This document shows, in pieces, positions 12,068 through 21,616 of a DNA stretch of 64,000 nt. Position numbers and translations under genes: made by a program. The stretch is from the NCBI GenBank assembly GCA_021521415.1, contig JAIQDT010005835.1, positions 78,793 through 142,792 on the forward strand. Reading direction: 5' to 3'. Source of the stretch: Bidens hawaiensis. Taxonomy: Eukaryota; Streptophyta; Magnoliopsida; Asterales; Asteraceae. The notes below the pieces were generated by a model. That model saw nothing but the letters and a program-made list of their open reading frames with translations. It was not told the origin of the DNA and did no database searches. The stretch's first letter is position 1. Every line of letters begins with the position of its first letter.

Positions 12068-12398
12068 GGCAAAAGATATAATACAATCATATCGTAACGT
12101 ACAATAGGTACGCGAATCCCTTTTTTTTTCACGAATCGATCCATGAAATCACATCTCAACATCTCGGAATCGTCAATACATTCAATTAGTTATTGGTTCA
12201 CCGAAAATAGACAGTTTTGGATCGTTAATTGATTAATTTTATATTTTATTCACGAAAACCGTTTTTAAGCGTTTTATGTTTTTGGCTGAGCGTTTTAGTT
12301 TTTGGTTGAGCGTTTTAGTATTTTGCCTCTGTTTTTTTTCCTTTGAGTATCTCACGTACCTATCGTACGTTAAGGCATTATTGTACAGTATCTTGACC
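12068..12398. mobile_element. MITE-like element, about 331 bp, with 48 bp imperfect TIRs
   Basis: The ends are inverted copies sharing the AGATA, ACAAT and TAACGTAC.ATAGGTACG blocks. It is flanked on both sides by (TA)n tracts, suggesting TA target preference. An inverted copy lies at 58385-58704. The body has GAGCGTTTTAG-type repeats and no coding capacity. Confidence 0.6.
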
Positions 12399-12474
12399 AT
12401 ATATATATATATATATGATAGTTCAAGAGAGAAATGGTATTAATGCGAGAAATGAATATGAGCCACTAGGTTTA

Positions 12475-12955
12475 TGTAACATCCGTCCCCTCGCACCACC
12501 AATATTGTCCACTCTGCCCACGAAGAGCTCACAGATTTGTTTTTGGTTGCCCAAAACGCGTTGGTGATGTTAAGAGACAGGACATTACTTATGAACCAAG
12601 GATCTCTCTTGTCCACAGCCGATGTGGGATAGCCTAAGAGTGGGACGATGTTGTGTTTGCCATGGGTGTTACAAACAACCCACCTTTGGACTCATCGTCC
12701 TCGATGAGGCATGTCCCATCATCCCGAACGGCACAAAGAGTGGCTCTGATACCACCTGTAACATCCGTCCCCTCGCACCACCAATATTGTCCACTCTGCC
12801 CACGAAGAGCTCACGGATTTGTTTTTGGTTGCCCAAAACGCGTTGGTGATGTTAAGAGACAGGACATTACTTATGAATCAAGGATCTCTCTTGTGCACGG
12901 CCGATGTGGGATAGCCTAAGAGTGGGACGATGCTGTGTTTGTCAAGGGTGTTACA
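12475..12955 (-). mobile_element. TRIM retrotransposon, 481 bp, complete
   Basis: The left LTR (12475-12673) and right LTR (12757-12955) are both 199 bp, begin TGTAACATCC and end GTGTTACA. They enclose an 83 bp internal region. The flanking 5 bp repeats are GTTTA at 12470-12474 and 12956-12960, an exact target-site duplication. The primer-binding site on the minus strand (TGGTATCAGAGC, 12743-12754) is complementary to initiator tRNA-Met and fixes the orientation as minus. The LTRs differ at roughly seven or eight positions by eye, so this insertion is older than the large elements in the window. It has no coding capacity and depends on another element's machinery. Confidence 0.93.
12743..12754 (-). 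promoter_or_regulatory. Primer-binding site of the TRIM (tRNA-iMet type)
   Basis: The reverse complement reads TGGTATCAGAGC and sits two bases inside the right LTR, which is the 5' LTR on the minus strand. Confidence 0.9.
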
Positions 12956-12960
12956 GTTTA

Positions 12961-14335
12961 TTTTAAATTTTGAAAGCTTAAAGATAAATTAAGAAAATAT
13001 AAATGCATTATCTATTTTCAATTAATATAACTAATAAACCATAATATTTATCTATTCAATTAATATAACTAATCAAATTACTATAATTGAAAAATATTAA
13101 GAATTCATTTATTTTTATAACTTATTTTTTGTCTTTTGAATTTTTATAATACACAAGTACAATTTATTCATATGTTAAAATTTCTTTGTATCCAAAACCA
13201 ATTTTTTCAAACTCAATATATTAATATCCATCAACACGTAGTTACATTGTGGTAAATAATATAAAAAACTAATTTACACGTGTTTGCATTAAATATCAAC
13301 AAAAAAAGATATAACCTACACAAAAAACATATAGCTACACTTGTTCTAAGAATAAGAAAATATATAACCTACACACAAAATTCATCGTCAATAAAATACA
13401 CAAGCACACAAAAACATATAACCTACACACAAAAAACATATAACATACACACGAAAATTTTATCATACACAAAAATAATTTATTCATACATTAAAATTTA
13501 TTTCTATTTAAAACCAATTTCTTCCAAAACAACTTATCGATATCCATCAACACGTAGTTACATTGTGCTAAATAATACAAAAAACTATCCTACACTTGTT
13601 TGCATTAAATGTGAAATATACAACCTACACAAAAACATATAACCCACACTTGTTCTAAGAATAAAAAAAACATAATCTACACACGAAAAACATATAACCT
13701 ACACACGTGTAGGATATGTGTATCTTTGTGTAGTTTATATAATTGTTGATGTCAAATTAAATATCTAAGTTGTATACTTTTTTGTATGTTGTACGTTTTT
13801 ATTTCTCTAAACAAGTGTACGTTATATAATTTTGTGTAGGTTGTATATTTATTGTTTATATTTAATAGACACATTTGTATTACATTTTTTTTTATTATTT
13901 ATGACAATAGTTTTTTTCTAGATATATCAACTGAAAAAATATATATTATGTTTTGATATTTATTGTTAAAAATTACGCGTTGATATATGCTAAAAATTGA
14001 GTGGAAAAAAAATTGTTTTTTAATATAAAGAACTAGTATTATATGAATAAATTGTATTTTTGTTGGATAAAATGAAGAGGATGCAAATAAATTATAAAAC
14101 TAAATTAGTTTTTTATCTTTTTAATTATCATTGTTAAATTAGGTAAATATATTAATTAGAGAGAGATTATTATGGTAATATTAGTTTTTTTAATTGGAGA
14201 GAGAGAGAGAGAGTATGCACATTTATTGTTGCATTTACATTTTTTTCATTTATTTTTAAGCTTTAAAAACTTAAAATAAAACTAGTGGCTCATATATTCA
14301 TTTCTCGTAGTAATATCATTTCTCTTCTGAACTTA

Positions 14336-14337
<2 letters not shown>
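12961..14337. other. AT-rich region with low-complexity CCTACACA(A)-type repeats
   Basis: About 13280-13720 is rich in variants of catataacctacaca and its complement appears at 13700-13870, hinting at an old inverted repeat. A (GA)n run lies at about 14199-14213. No gene is recognised; the 120 aa open frame at 13280-13642 is low-complexity and follows the repeat. Confidence 0.5.

Positions 14338-14409
<72 letters not shown>
14338..14409. repeat. (AT)n microsatellite, about 72 bp
   Basis: Uninterrupted alternating AT. It abuts the MITE-like element starting near 14410, as TA tracts do for the related copies. Confidence 0.95.
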
Positions 14410-14411
<2 letters not shown>

Positions 14412-14885
14412 TAATAGTCCTAAGAGAACCCTTTGAAAATTGAGAACTTTGAGAACCATTTTGAGCCACAAAATAAATCTCTAAAAAAATTACAAAACAA
14501 AAAAAAAACAAAAATTTTAAAAGTAAAAAAAAAACAAAATTCTTATATTTCATCTCGGTTTCATAAAAAAATCGTATTATACACATGTGTATAATTTCAT
14601 TTAATCTTTAGTTGCATAATGTACACATATGTACATTATCATTTACCTTAAATTGTATATATCTGTATAAAAAACATGTATGTACATATTATACATAGGT
14701 GTATCATTTAGTTAAACCGAGACGTTTTTTTTATGAAACCGGGATGATAAATAAGAATTTTGATTTTTTTTACATTTTTCACTTTTATGTTTTATGATTT
14801 TTTAAAAATTTTTGGGTTTTTTGTGGTTTAAAATGGTTTTCAAAGTTGTCAATTTCAAAATAGTTCTAACATGATTTTAATCCTA
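14410..14885. mobile_element. MITE-like element, about 475 bp, with ~65 bp TIRs
   Basis: The left end contains ttgagaactttgagaacc and cattttgagccacaaaa. The right end, reverse-complemented, gives a matching run (gacaactttgaaaacc, cattttaaaccacaaaa). Both flanks are TA tracts. A copy in the same orientation lies at 58733-59238. There is no coding capacity. Confidence 0.65.
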
Positions 14886-15339
14886 TATATATATAAATGT
14901 TTATTATATAGTATTCGTTCAATGCAAGTAACGTGTATGTTGTGATAAGTTTTAATCCTATATATAATATTTATAACATTACCTCTACTTCGATCTTCGG
15001 CCGACCCTATAGGGCTATACACATTTATTGATTTGTATTGACTAGACAATGTCAATTCTGACTTTGTGTTATTACATATAACGTGTAAGGGACGACTTTC
15101 TCCCTTTTGTGTTTGACTTTATGGTTCCAGGATAAGGCTAGAACATGCAAGTAGAAAGAAGTTCAAAAAAGAAAATAGCGTTCCTTGACATTGTGTAGGT
15201 GGTTGTGATTAGTATCATTTGAATATTTGAACTTGGTATGGATACACTTTGGAGAAGAAACGTTTGTATTTTTGTCTATCCATCTTCACCAACGAGCTAT
15301 CAATATTCTTACAAGGTTGTTATTACTGACACGCTATGT

Positions 15340-16035
15340 TTAGGGCTGTCACTTTTACCCGAAATCCGAAACTTAACCCGAGAAAACTCGTACCCGAACC
15401 CGAACTAACACGAACCGAAAAACTCGAACCGGAGAAAAGACTAACCCGAACCAGAACTAAAGTAATTCGGGTTGATTCTCGGGATTGATTTATAAGTTTC
15501 TTGTCAACCCAAAAAAAACCCTATTAAACTTTTAGTTTTGAAATTAAATATAATTTTAGATATAATAAGCTAAGTTTTAGCCACTGAAGTTATCCGAATC
15601 AGGCCCTAATCGACTGTTATCATTCCAACTATTATGGATCGATTGTTTATTGTTAATTTATGTTTCTCGTTTATTACTAATAGCAACCATAATCGAACAA
15701 CCAATTCATGCCCGACTGAAGAAGATTAATGTTTGAGTTAGTTTTACTATTCTTTTGAACTGTTTTATCAAGTTATATTGGTTTATTATTTGATTATTTA
15801 CGCTACGGACAAAGAAGAATATGCTATTTTAATTTGAGCATTGTAGTTTTTTAATTTTTGTTTATTGTTTTAATTTCTAGGATCCTCGAAATCCAATTAA
15901 CCCAACCCGAACCCAAATTACCCGAACCCGAAAAACCCATGAGAGATTTGGGTTGGGTTTCGGGTAAAGATTTGAAACTTTGAAACCCGAATAACCCGAC
16001 CCGAAAAACACGAAAGAGTAAGGAAAGGGTGGGAC
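15340..16035. repeat. Region bounded by CCCGAA-rich low-complexity blocks
   Basis: Blocks at about 15355-15500 and 15890-16010 are made of acccgaacccgaa variants in both orientations, separated by plain AT-rich DNA. This pattern is common near ends of non-autonomous hAT elements, but I could not define TIRs or a target-site duplication. Confidence 0.4.
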
Positions 16036-16719
16036 CGATGTTATAATTTTTTTAGTTAATACTCTTAAGTCGCTACTTTTTCAAACTACAAGGACTATCT
16101 GCGTAACTAACTCTAAAAGTAATAATCAAATTATTTGGACCAAATTTAACAGTTTTAACATGTCAGTCCGAACGCAAATCCTTGATTTTCAAGCGCTTCT
16201 TTTACTTAGTTGAATCAACAAAATGGACAGTTTAACAAGATGTAGATTTTTACTAATACAATCGATCACTTGCAAGTGTTCAAACATTAAACAAGAAAGC
16301 AAACACCAAAAGACCAATCAAGATTAAAAAAAAGTAAAAAATGACGATATTGAAATTGTTTCCAACCACCTAATCGATACAAATTAATCAATATGCATAC
16401 ACAATAATGAACTAATTTGTAAAGGGCACATAAAAAACCAATATACTCTCTGGTTTTTTTCACTAAAGTCCTTTAACAATTTTTTACACGTTAAAATCTC
16501 TGGCATGTTAAATTTGATCAAAACTGTAACATAACTTAAAAAGTTCTTATAACTAAGTTCCTATAATGGTTCCTTTTAACTAATACCTTTTAACTCTCGA
16601 AGGATAGGAAAATTAAGCCAAGAAAAAAAAGGAAACCATAAAGGAACCCATAGAACACAACAAGATGATGTCATACATTTCAAACTGAAATTGGTTAACA
16701 ACTGACAAAATAAGTCATT

Positions 16720-16740
16720 ACAGACACAGACACAGACACA
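16720..16740. repeat. (ACAGAC)n short microsatellite
   Basis: Three to four copies of the ACAGAC hexamer, immediately before the SINE tail region. Confidence 0.8.
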
Positions 16741-16772
16741 GTGTATTAATTTCCTTGTTTTCTTTTCATATA

Positions 16773-16920
16773 ATCATCATCATCATCATCATCATCGTAT
16801 TCAGTATATCCCACCAATAGCAAAGCTATGGTAGGGTATGAGGAGGGTAAGATGTAGACAGCCTTACCTCTACCCCATAAGGATAGAGAGGCTGCTTCCG
16901 GTGAGACCCCCAGCTCGATA
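16773..16920 (-). mobile_element. Au-type SINE fragment
   Basis: On the minus strand the body runs from a GGGGGTCTC..CGGAAGCAGCCTC block through GTAGAGGTAAGGCTG and TACCCTCCTCATACCC to GGTGGGATATACTG. It then ends in a simple GAT/ATG trinucleotide tail (16773-16796 on plus). The order and wording match the plant Au SINE family, whose 3' end is a short trinucleotide tail. The tRNA-derived 5' head with box A/B is not evident, so this is probably 5'-truncated. Confidence 0.7.
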
Positions 16921-17200
16921 GTAGTTTTCTTATGATCTTTGTGGGTATTCATTTTATAAAGTCTGTAATCTAATATGGAACTAATGTAACTCTTTATGAA
17001 GTTTTCATGGAAGCTTTAAAAGCAAAATACAAAGTTAAACTTAAATAAAAAGAAAAACATACTAGTGCAAAGCAACTAATAAAAATACCAATACAAAGTA
17101 ACTAAACCAACATACAATTAAAGTAATTTAAGTAAAGTGTAAACCAAAATACTAAACGAGACAACTAAGTATGATGAAGCACCTCACCGGTGCCTCCATT

Positions 17201-17440
17201 TTAAGCTTCACATGGACCTAACTTGACCACACGAACACCAGCACAACGTGCTTCGGGACATCCGCACCAATACGTAACGTTATTGACGCCGCAGACAGGA
17301 CCGGCTCTTAGGCACCTGATCTGGCAGGATCTGCGGTTTACAAAGGAAGGACAGAGAGAAGTGGAGCCTCGGTGATCATCAGATCGGACAGAGGCGACAA
17401 GGAGGAGCAAGAGGAGGATTGACGATGTTTTACCGGACAT
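17201..17440 (-). CDS. Small secreted Kazal-like serine protease inhibitor, copy 2
   Basis: A paralogue of the gene at 10199-10441, encoding 79 aa. It has a signal peptide of about 20 residues (Met-Ser-Gly-Lys then a poly-Leu core). Eight cysteines lie at 30, 39, 43, 50, 59, 61, 66 and 77. The Kazal-like core PVCGVNNVTYWCGCPEARC is retained, as is the KLGPCEA terminus. All cysteines of copy 1 are conserved, while the segment between Cys1 and Cys2 differs in length and sequence.
An open frame continues upstream to 17536, but residues before Met-Ser-Gly-Lys are partly encoded by the LTR, so the Met at 17440 is the sensible start.
The oddity is the promoter. A 3.5 kb LTR element sits 62 bp upstream of the ATG, leaving the original TATA box at 21006-21013. 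Protein intact; expression uncertain. Confidence 0.83.
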   Translation of the reverse strand: MSGKTSSILLLLLLVASVRSDDHRGSTSLCPSFVNRRSCQIRCLRAGPVCGVNNVTYWCGCPEARCAGVRVVKLGPCEA

Positions 17441-17502
17441 GGTAACGATCGATCTGAGTGAGAAATTGAGAAAATGGATTTGGCAATATATTTCATCACT
17501 GG

Positions 17503-17909
17503 TGTCGAAGCACGAGATGAATCTGACCTGATCCATGACGATGTTTCCACGGATTTCAAGATGAACGAACCACGTCTTGATCTTCTTCTCCGGCTGGTTG
17601 GGATCTGCAATGACTTTTTGGGGGTGTGGAGGTGACCGCTAAGAAATCTCCAGGATCTCTTGTTCACAGACACAAAAATATGGTGGTGGCTCTTATTGAG
17701 AATGACCAACCCCTAATAAGGAGGTGGAGACCTCCTTATATAGGGAACCTCATGGCCACCATCATGGTACCCTAATGGGCCTAGCCCAGTTAGGGTTACC
17801 TCCACAAAACCCCCTCAGCCCAATAACATTGTATTAGTCCATATAATAAAATAAGCCAAACATAATAAATTTAGGGTCGTAAAACCGGGTTTAGTACCAT
17901 ACCCCTACA
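17503..17909 (-). repeat. 3' LTR of the 17503-20993 element
   Basis: 407 bp. On the minus strand it runs from TGTAGGGGTA to CTTCGACA and reads directly toward Kazal-like gene 2. Its TATA box is at 17734-17741. Confidence 0.93.
17734..17741 (-). promoter_or_regulatory. LTR TATA box facing Kazal-like gene 2
   Basis: The minus strand reads TATATAAG within ccctatataaggagg. A transcript starting about 30 bp downstream would reach the Kazal-like ATG at 17440 after roughly 265 nt, so the LTR could act as a replacement promoter. That outcome is inference. Confidence 0.6.
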
Positions 17910-18123
17910 AGCCCCCCCAAGTCCAGCGTTGCTCCTGGGCGCGCAAGCGTTTAGGTGGAGCGCTGGACTTTATGAGGTGTGTTAGGGCGTGAGGCGGTTT
18001 TTTCCCTTTTCTTCGGCCTTATCTTTATTGTCTTTGAGTTTTGGGAGGTTTTCTTCATGATGGTGACGTGTTGTGGTTTTTATGATAATGATGGTGCACT
18101 AGCATGAATAAGATATAGCACGC

Positions 18124-18890
18124 CGAATAATAAAAGCCTGCGCGCGAGGCGACTTACGAGCTATGAGAATAATAAAGCTTGCGCGCGAGGCGACTTATGA
18201 GCTATGAGAATAATAAAAGCTTGCGCGCGAGGCGACTTACGAGCTATAAGAATAATAAAGCTTGCGCGCGTGAGGCGACTTACGAGCTGTAAAAATAATG
18301 AAGCCTGCGCGCGAGGCGACTTATGGATCTATGAGAATAATGAACCCTGCGCGCGTGGCGTCTTACGAGCTATAAGAATAATAAAAGCTTGCACGCGAGG
18401 CGTCTTACGAGATATAAGAATAATAAAAGCTTGCGCGCGAGGAGTCTTACGAGCTATATGAATAATAAAGCTTGCGCGCGTGAGGCGACTTACGAGCTGT
18501 AAAAATAATGAAGCCTGCGCGCGAGGCGACTTACGGATCTATGAGAATAATGAAGCCTGCGCGCGTGTCGTCTTACGAGCTATAAGAATAATAAAAGCTT
18601 GCGCGCGAGGCGTTTAACGAGCTATAAGAATAATAAAAGCTTGCGCGCGAGGCGTCTTACGAGCTATATGAATAATAAAGCTTGCGCGCGTGAGGCGACT
18701 TATGAGCTGTAAAAATAATGAAGCCTGCGCGCGAGGCGACTTACGGATCTATGAGAATAATGAAGCCTGCGCGCGTGGCGTCTTACGAGCTATAAGAATA
18801 ATAAAAGCTTGCGCGCGAGGCGTCTTACGAGCTATAAGAATAATAAAAGCTTGCGCGCGAGGCGACTTACGAGCTATAAAATGATGATAA
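18124..18890. repeat. Tandem array 1 of the LTR element, ~41-42 bp unit
   Basis: About eighteen units containing gcgcgcgaggcgacttac followed by gagctataagaataata, with a few variant units. Open frames on either strand here are only repeat translations. Confidence 0.9.
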
Positions 18891-19089
18891 TGACTGGCCC
18901 ACAAGGGCCTCATCCGCGCAGGATGAATATCCAGGCCTGTTTTCAAAATAATAATGGAGGCACAAATGGCCAGATAATAATAATGATGTCATAGGTGTTT
19001 GTGCGACTCGTAGCCGAACCTGCAAAAACATGTCAACTAAAAGTGGATGTATTGCATGGTTCCCATCCTCGGGCAAATTATGAGGTGTG

Positions 19090-19455
19090 CCCAACCTTTA
19101 AGCTTGGCGCGTGGCCTATGGGTTTATGAGGATTCCCAACCTTTAAGTTTGGCGCGTAGCCATATGGGATATTATGAGGATTCCCAACATTTAAGTATGG
19201 CGCGTAGCCATATGGGATATTATGAGGATTCCCAACCTTTAAGTATGGCGCGTAGCCATATGGGATATTATGAGGATTCCCAACCTTTAAGTATGGCGCG
19301 TAGCCATATGGGATATTATGAGGATTCCCAACCTTTAAGTATGGCGCGTAGCCATATGGGATATTATGAGGATTCCCAACCTTTAAGTATGGCGCGTAGC
19401 CATATGGGATATTATGAGGATTCCCAACCTTTAAGTATGGCGCGTAGCCATATGA
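19090..19455. repeat. Tandem array 2 of the LTR element, 48 bp unit
   Basis: About seven highly uniform units containing tttaagtatggcgcgtagcc and atatgggatattatgagg. Because 48 is a multiple of three, both strands show artefactual repetitive open frames (for example a 16-residue protein repeat on the minus strand). Confidence 0.92.
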
Positions 19456-19574
19456 GTACAATCATGGTTGTTCTTATCCTGATTTGGATTAGACTGTTCA
19501 TTTGTTATGTCGCTTACGCGCGGCCTGCGCAATGTCTCCTTTATTCTCACGCGCAGATGTGGTGTGTGAGCGTG

Positions 19575-19800
19575 CATGATGCGTGAGCATCTAATATGCA
19601 TGAGCGTACGTGCAGCCCAATAACATATGTGATGCGTGAGCATATGAAATGCGTGAGCATGTGATATGCGTGAGCATACGTGATGCGTGAGCATACGTGA
19701 TGCGTGAGCATACGTGATGCGTGAGCATACGTGGTATGTGTGAGCATACGTGATACGCGTGAGCATGCGTGAGGCGTGAGCATGTGATATGCGCCACGAG
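19575..19800. repeat. Tandem array 3 of the LTR element, ~16-17 bp unit
   Basis: Short degenerate units of the type gatgcgtgagcatacgt, a dozen or so copies with length variation. Confidence 0.85.
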
Positions 19801-19841
19801 CATAGGTTTTGGCTGTCTTCATGAGCATGTGATATGCGTGA

Positions 19842-20166
19842 GCTGTGGCGTAGAGTAATCGCCGGGAGCGCGCATGCGACCCGCTGTGGCGTAGAGTGAT
19901 CGCCGGGAGCGCGCATGCGACCCGCTGTGGCGTAGAGTGATCGCCGGGAGCGCGCATGCGACCCGCTGTGACGTAGAGTGATCGCCGGGAGCGCGCATGC
20001 GGCCCGCTGTGGCGTGTAGTGATCGCCGGGAGCGCGCATGCGGCCCGCTGTGGCGTGTAGTGATCGCCGGGAGCGCGCATGCGGCCCGCTGTGGCGTAGA
20101 GTGATCGCCGGGAGCGCGCATGCGACCCGCTGTGGCGTAGAGTGATCGTCGGGAGCGCGCATGCGG
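19842..20166. repeat. Tandem array 4 of the LTR element, 41 bp unit
   Basis: Eight uniform GC-rich units containing gctgtggcgtagagtgatcg and ccgggagcgcgcatgcg. The unit length nearly matches array 1 though the sequence differs. The 261, 239 and 121 aa minus-strand open frames here are repeat artefacts. Confidence 0.92.
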
Positions 20167-20577
20167 AATCCGAAGTTGATCCACAGGGAGCGATTTTGAT
20201 CCGCGGTGGCGCGCACGATCTAGAGATTTTGAATATCCACATCAGGTAGGTTTTATGTAAAACCAACAGATCTAATAGGATTTATGGATCTATGAATATG
20301 AAGTGTGACTGTTGCTCAAACGAACCCAGATATGAAAAAATCATAACTAGATTTGGTATATTTCACTTAGAAAAAACACAGATCTAAGGGTTTTCCCCAA
20401 AAGTTCGGTGGTATTTCTTCCTGTGTATTTCCAGATCTGGAAGTATTTTTTAGATCTACGGATTTTTGGATTTCCATAGAACATATCTGAAAGAAGAAAC
20501 CGTAGACCCGAGATATTGATGAACAGATCGGAGGGCCGAGACGAGAAGCGAAGCGTGGTTCATTGCCCTCCCACGGA

Positions 20578-20586
20578 TGGCGCCAA
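20578..20586 (-). promoter_or_regulatory. Primer-binding site of the 17503-20993 element
   Basis: The minus strand reads TTGGCGCCA then TCCGTGGG immediately inside the 5' LTR. A TGGCGCC start is typical of many plant LTR elements, and it differs from the initiator-Met type used by the copia elements here. Confidence 0.75.
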
Positions 20587-20993
20587 TGTCGAAGCACGAG
20601 ATGAATCTGACCTGATCCATGACGATGTTTCCACGGATTTCAAGATGAACGAACCACGTCTTGATCTTCTTCTCCGGCTGGTTGGGATCTGCAATGACTT
20701 TTTGGGGGTGTGGAGGTGACCGCTAAGAAATCTCCAGGATCTCTTGTTCACAGACACAAAAATATGGTGGTGGCTCTTATTGAGAATGACCAACCCCTAA
20801 TAAGGAGGTGGAGACCTCCTTATATAGGGAGCCTCGTGGCCACCATCATGGTACCCTAATGGGCCTAGCCCAGTTAGGGTTACCTCCACAAAACCCTCTC
20901 AGCCCAATAACATTGTATTAGTCCATATAATAAAATAAGCCAAACATAATAAATTTAGGGTCGTAAAACCGGGTTTAGTACCATACCCCTACA
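20587..20993 (-). repeat. 5' LTR of the 17503-20993 element
   Basis: 407 bp direct repeat of 17503-17909 with about three substitutions seen by eye. It abuts the displaced Kazal-like promoter. Confidence 0.93.
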
Positions 20994-21005
20994 ACTGGTG
21001 TAATG

Positions 21006-21013
21006 CTTTTATA
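21006..21013 (-). promoter_or_regulatory. Displaced TATA box of Kazal-like gene 2
   Basis: The minus strand reads TATAAAAG in the same context as the copy 1 TATA box (both are followed downstream by ttacaccag-like sequence). It is now 3.5 kb from the ATG because of the LTR element. Confidence 0.65.
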
Positions 21014-21080
21014 CTAGAGTGTCACTGGTTGTTTATGTATATCCATTATGGCTGTTCAAACAAATCTGTGTGTTGGTCTA

Positions 21081-21084
<4 letters not shown>

Positions 21085-21127
<43 letters not shown>
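21085..21127. repeat. (AT)n microsatellite, about 43 bp
   Basis: Alternating AT in the upstream region of Kazal-like gene 2. Confidence 0.95.
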
Positions 21128-21130
<3 letters not shown>

Positions 21131-21616
21131 TTATCCAAATTTTGTTTATTCAGTGCTTTTGTTATTTTCAAACATCCACTTTAAAAGTATTTGTATTTCT
21201 CTTGTGGTAAGTGGACTGGGCAGCAATGGTAAGCTTCGAAACTATATGGTAACACTGTCATCACCTATGTGGGTATGCATGGCTTCCGACTCATTTGTGC
21301 ATGTGGCAAAGGTTTGCCACCTAACGAAATCTATGTTTATTTTGTGTTTAATTTAATTTAAATTCAAAAAAATAAAACGTTTATAGGGTACTTGTGGGTG
21401 AGTGTTGTCAACGATTTTGTTATGTGTGATTACTTAACAGTAAAAATGATATGACAAAACATAATTGACCGAATATTAGCCATGAGTATCCATTCCTGAT
21501 TCCCCCCCTAAATCTATATTATATATTGACTTTTGCCTCCTTACATACCTAATCCAGTGATCATTTTTATTAACAAATTGGTATTTATAAAGGGCAATTT
21601 CATATATACTCTACAA

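Larger units (their letters stand above)
17503..20993 (-). mobile_element. Non-autonomous LTR retrotransposon built of tandem arrays (3.49 kb)
   Basis: Two 407 bp direct repeats, 17503-17909 and 20587-20993, each begin TGTCGAAG and end CCCTACA. They are flanked by ACTGG at 17498-17502 and 20994-20998, an exact 5 bp target-site duplication. Orientation is minus: next to the right LTR the minus strand reads TTGGCGCCATCC, a tRNA-type primer-binding site, and next to the left LTR it reads gacttgggggggct, a polypurine tract. The LTRs differ at about three positions by eye, so the insertion is young. There is no gag or pol. The interior is almost entirely four tandem arrays. The insertion split the promoter of Kazal-like gene 2. 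Confidence 0.93.

Noticed and set aside
19047..19586. Open frames of 179 aa (plus) and 127 aa (minus) with perfect 16-residue repeats
   Set aside because: A 48 bp repeat unit, a multiple of three, automatically keeps both strands open; no independent evidence of coding.
18124..20166. Regularly spaced repeats that could be mistaken for a CRISPR array
   Set aside because: Units are contiguous tandem repeats without unique spacers, lie inside an LTR element with a target-site duplication, and the genome is clearly eukaryotic.
19431..20266. Long minus-strand open frames (261, 239, 121 aa) with Cys/His/Arg-rich repeats
   Set aside because: They are translations of the 41 bp and ~17 bp tandem arrays in several frames at once, with no domain and no promoter of their own.
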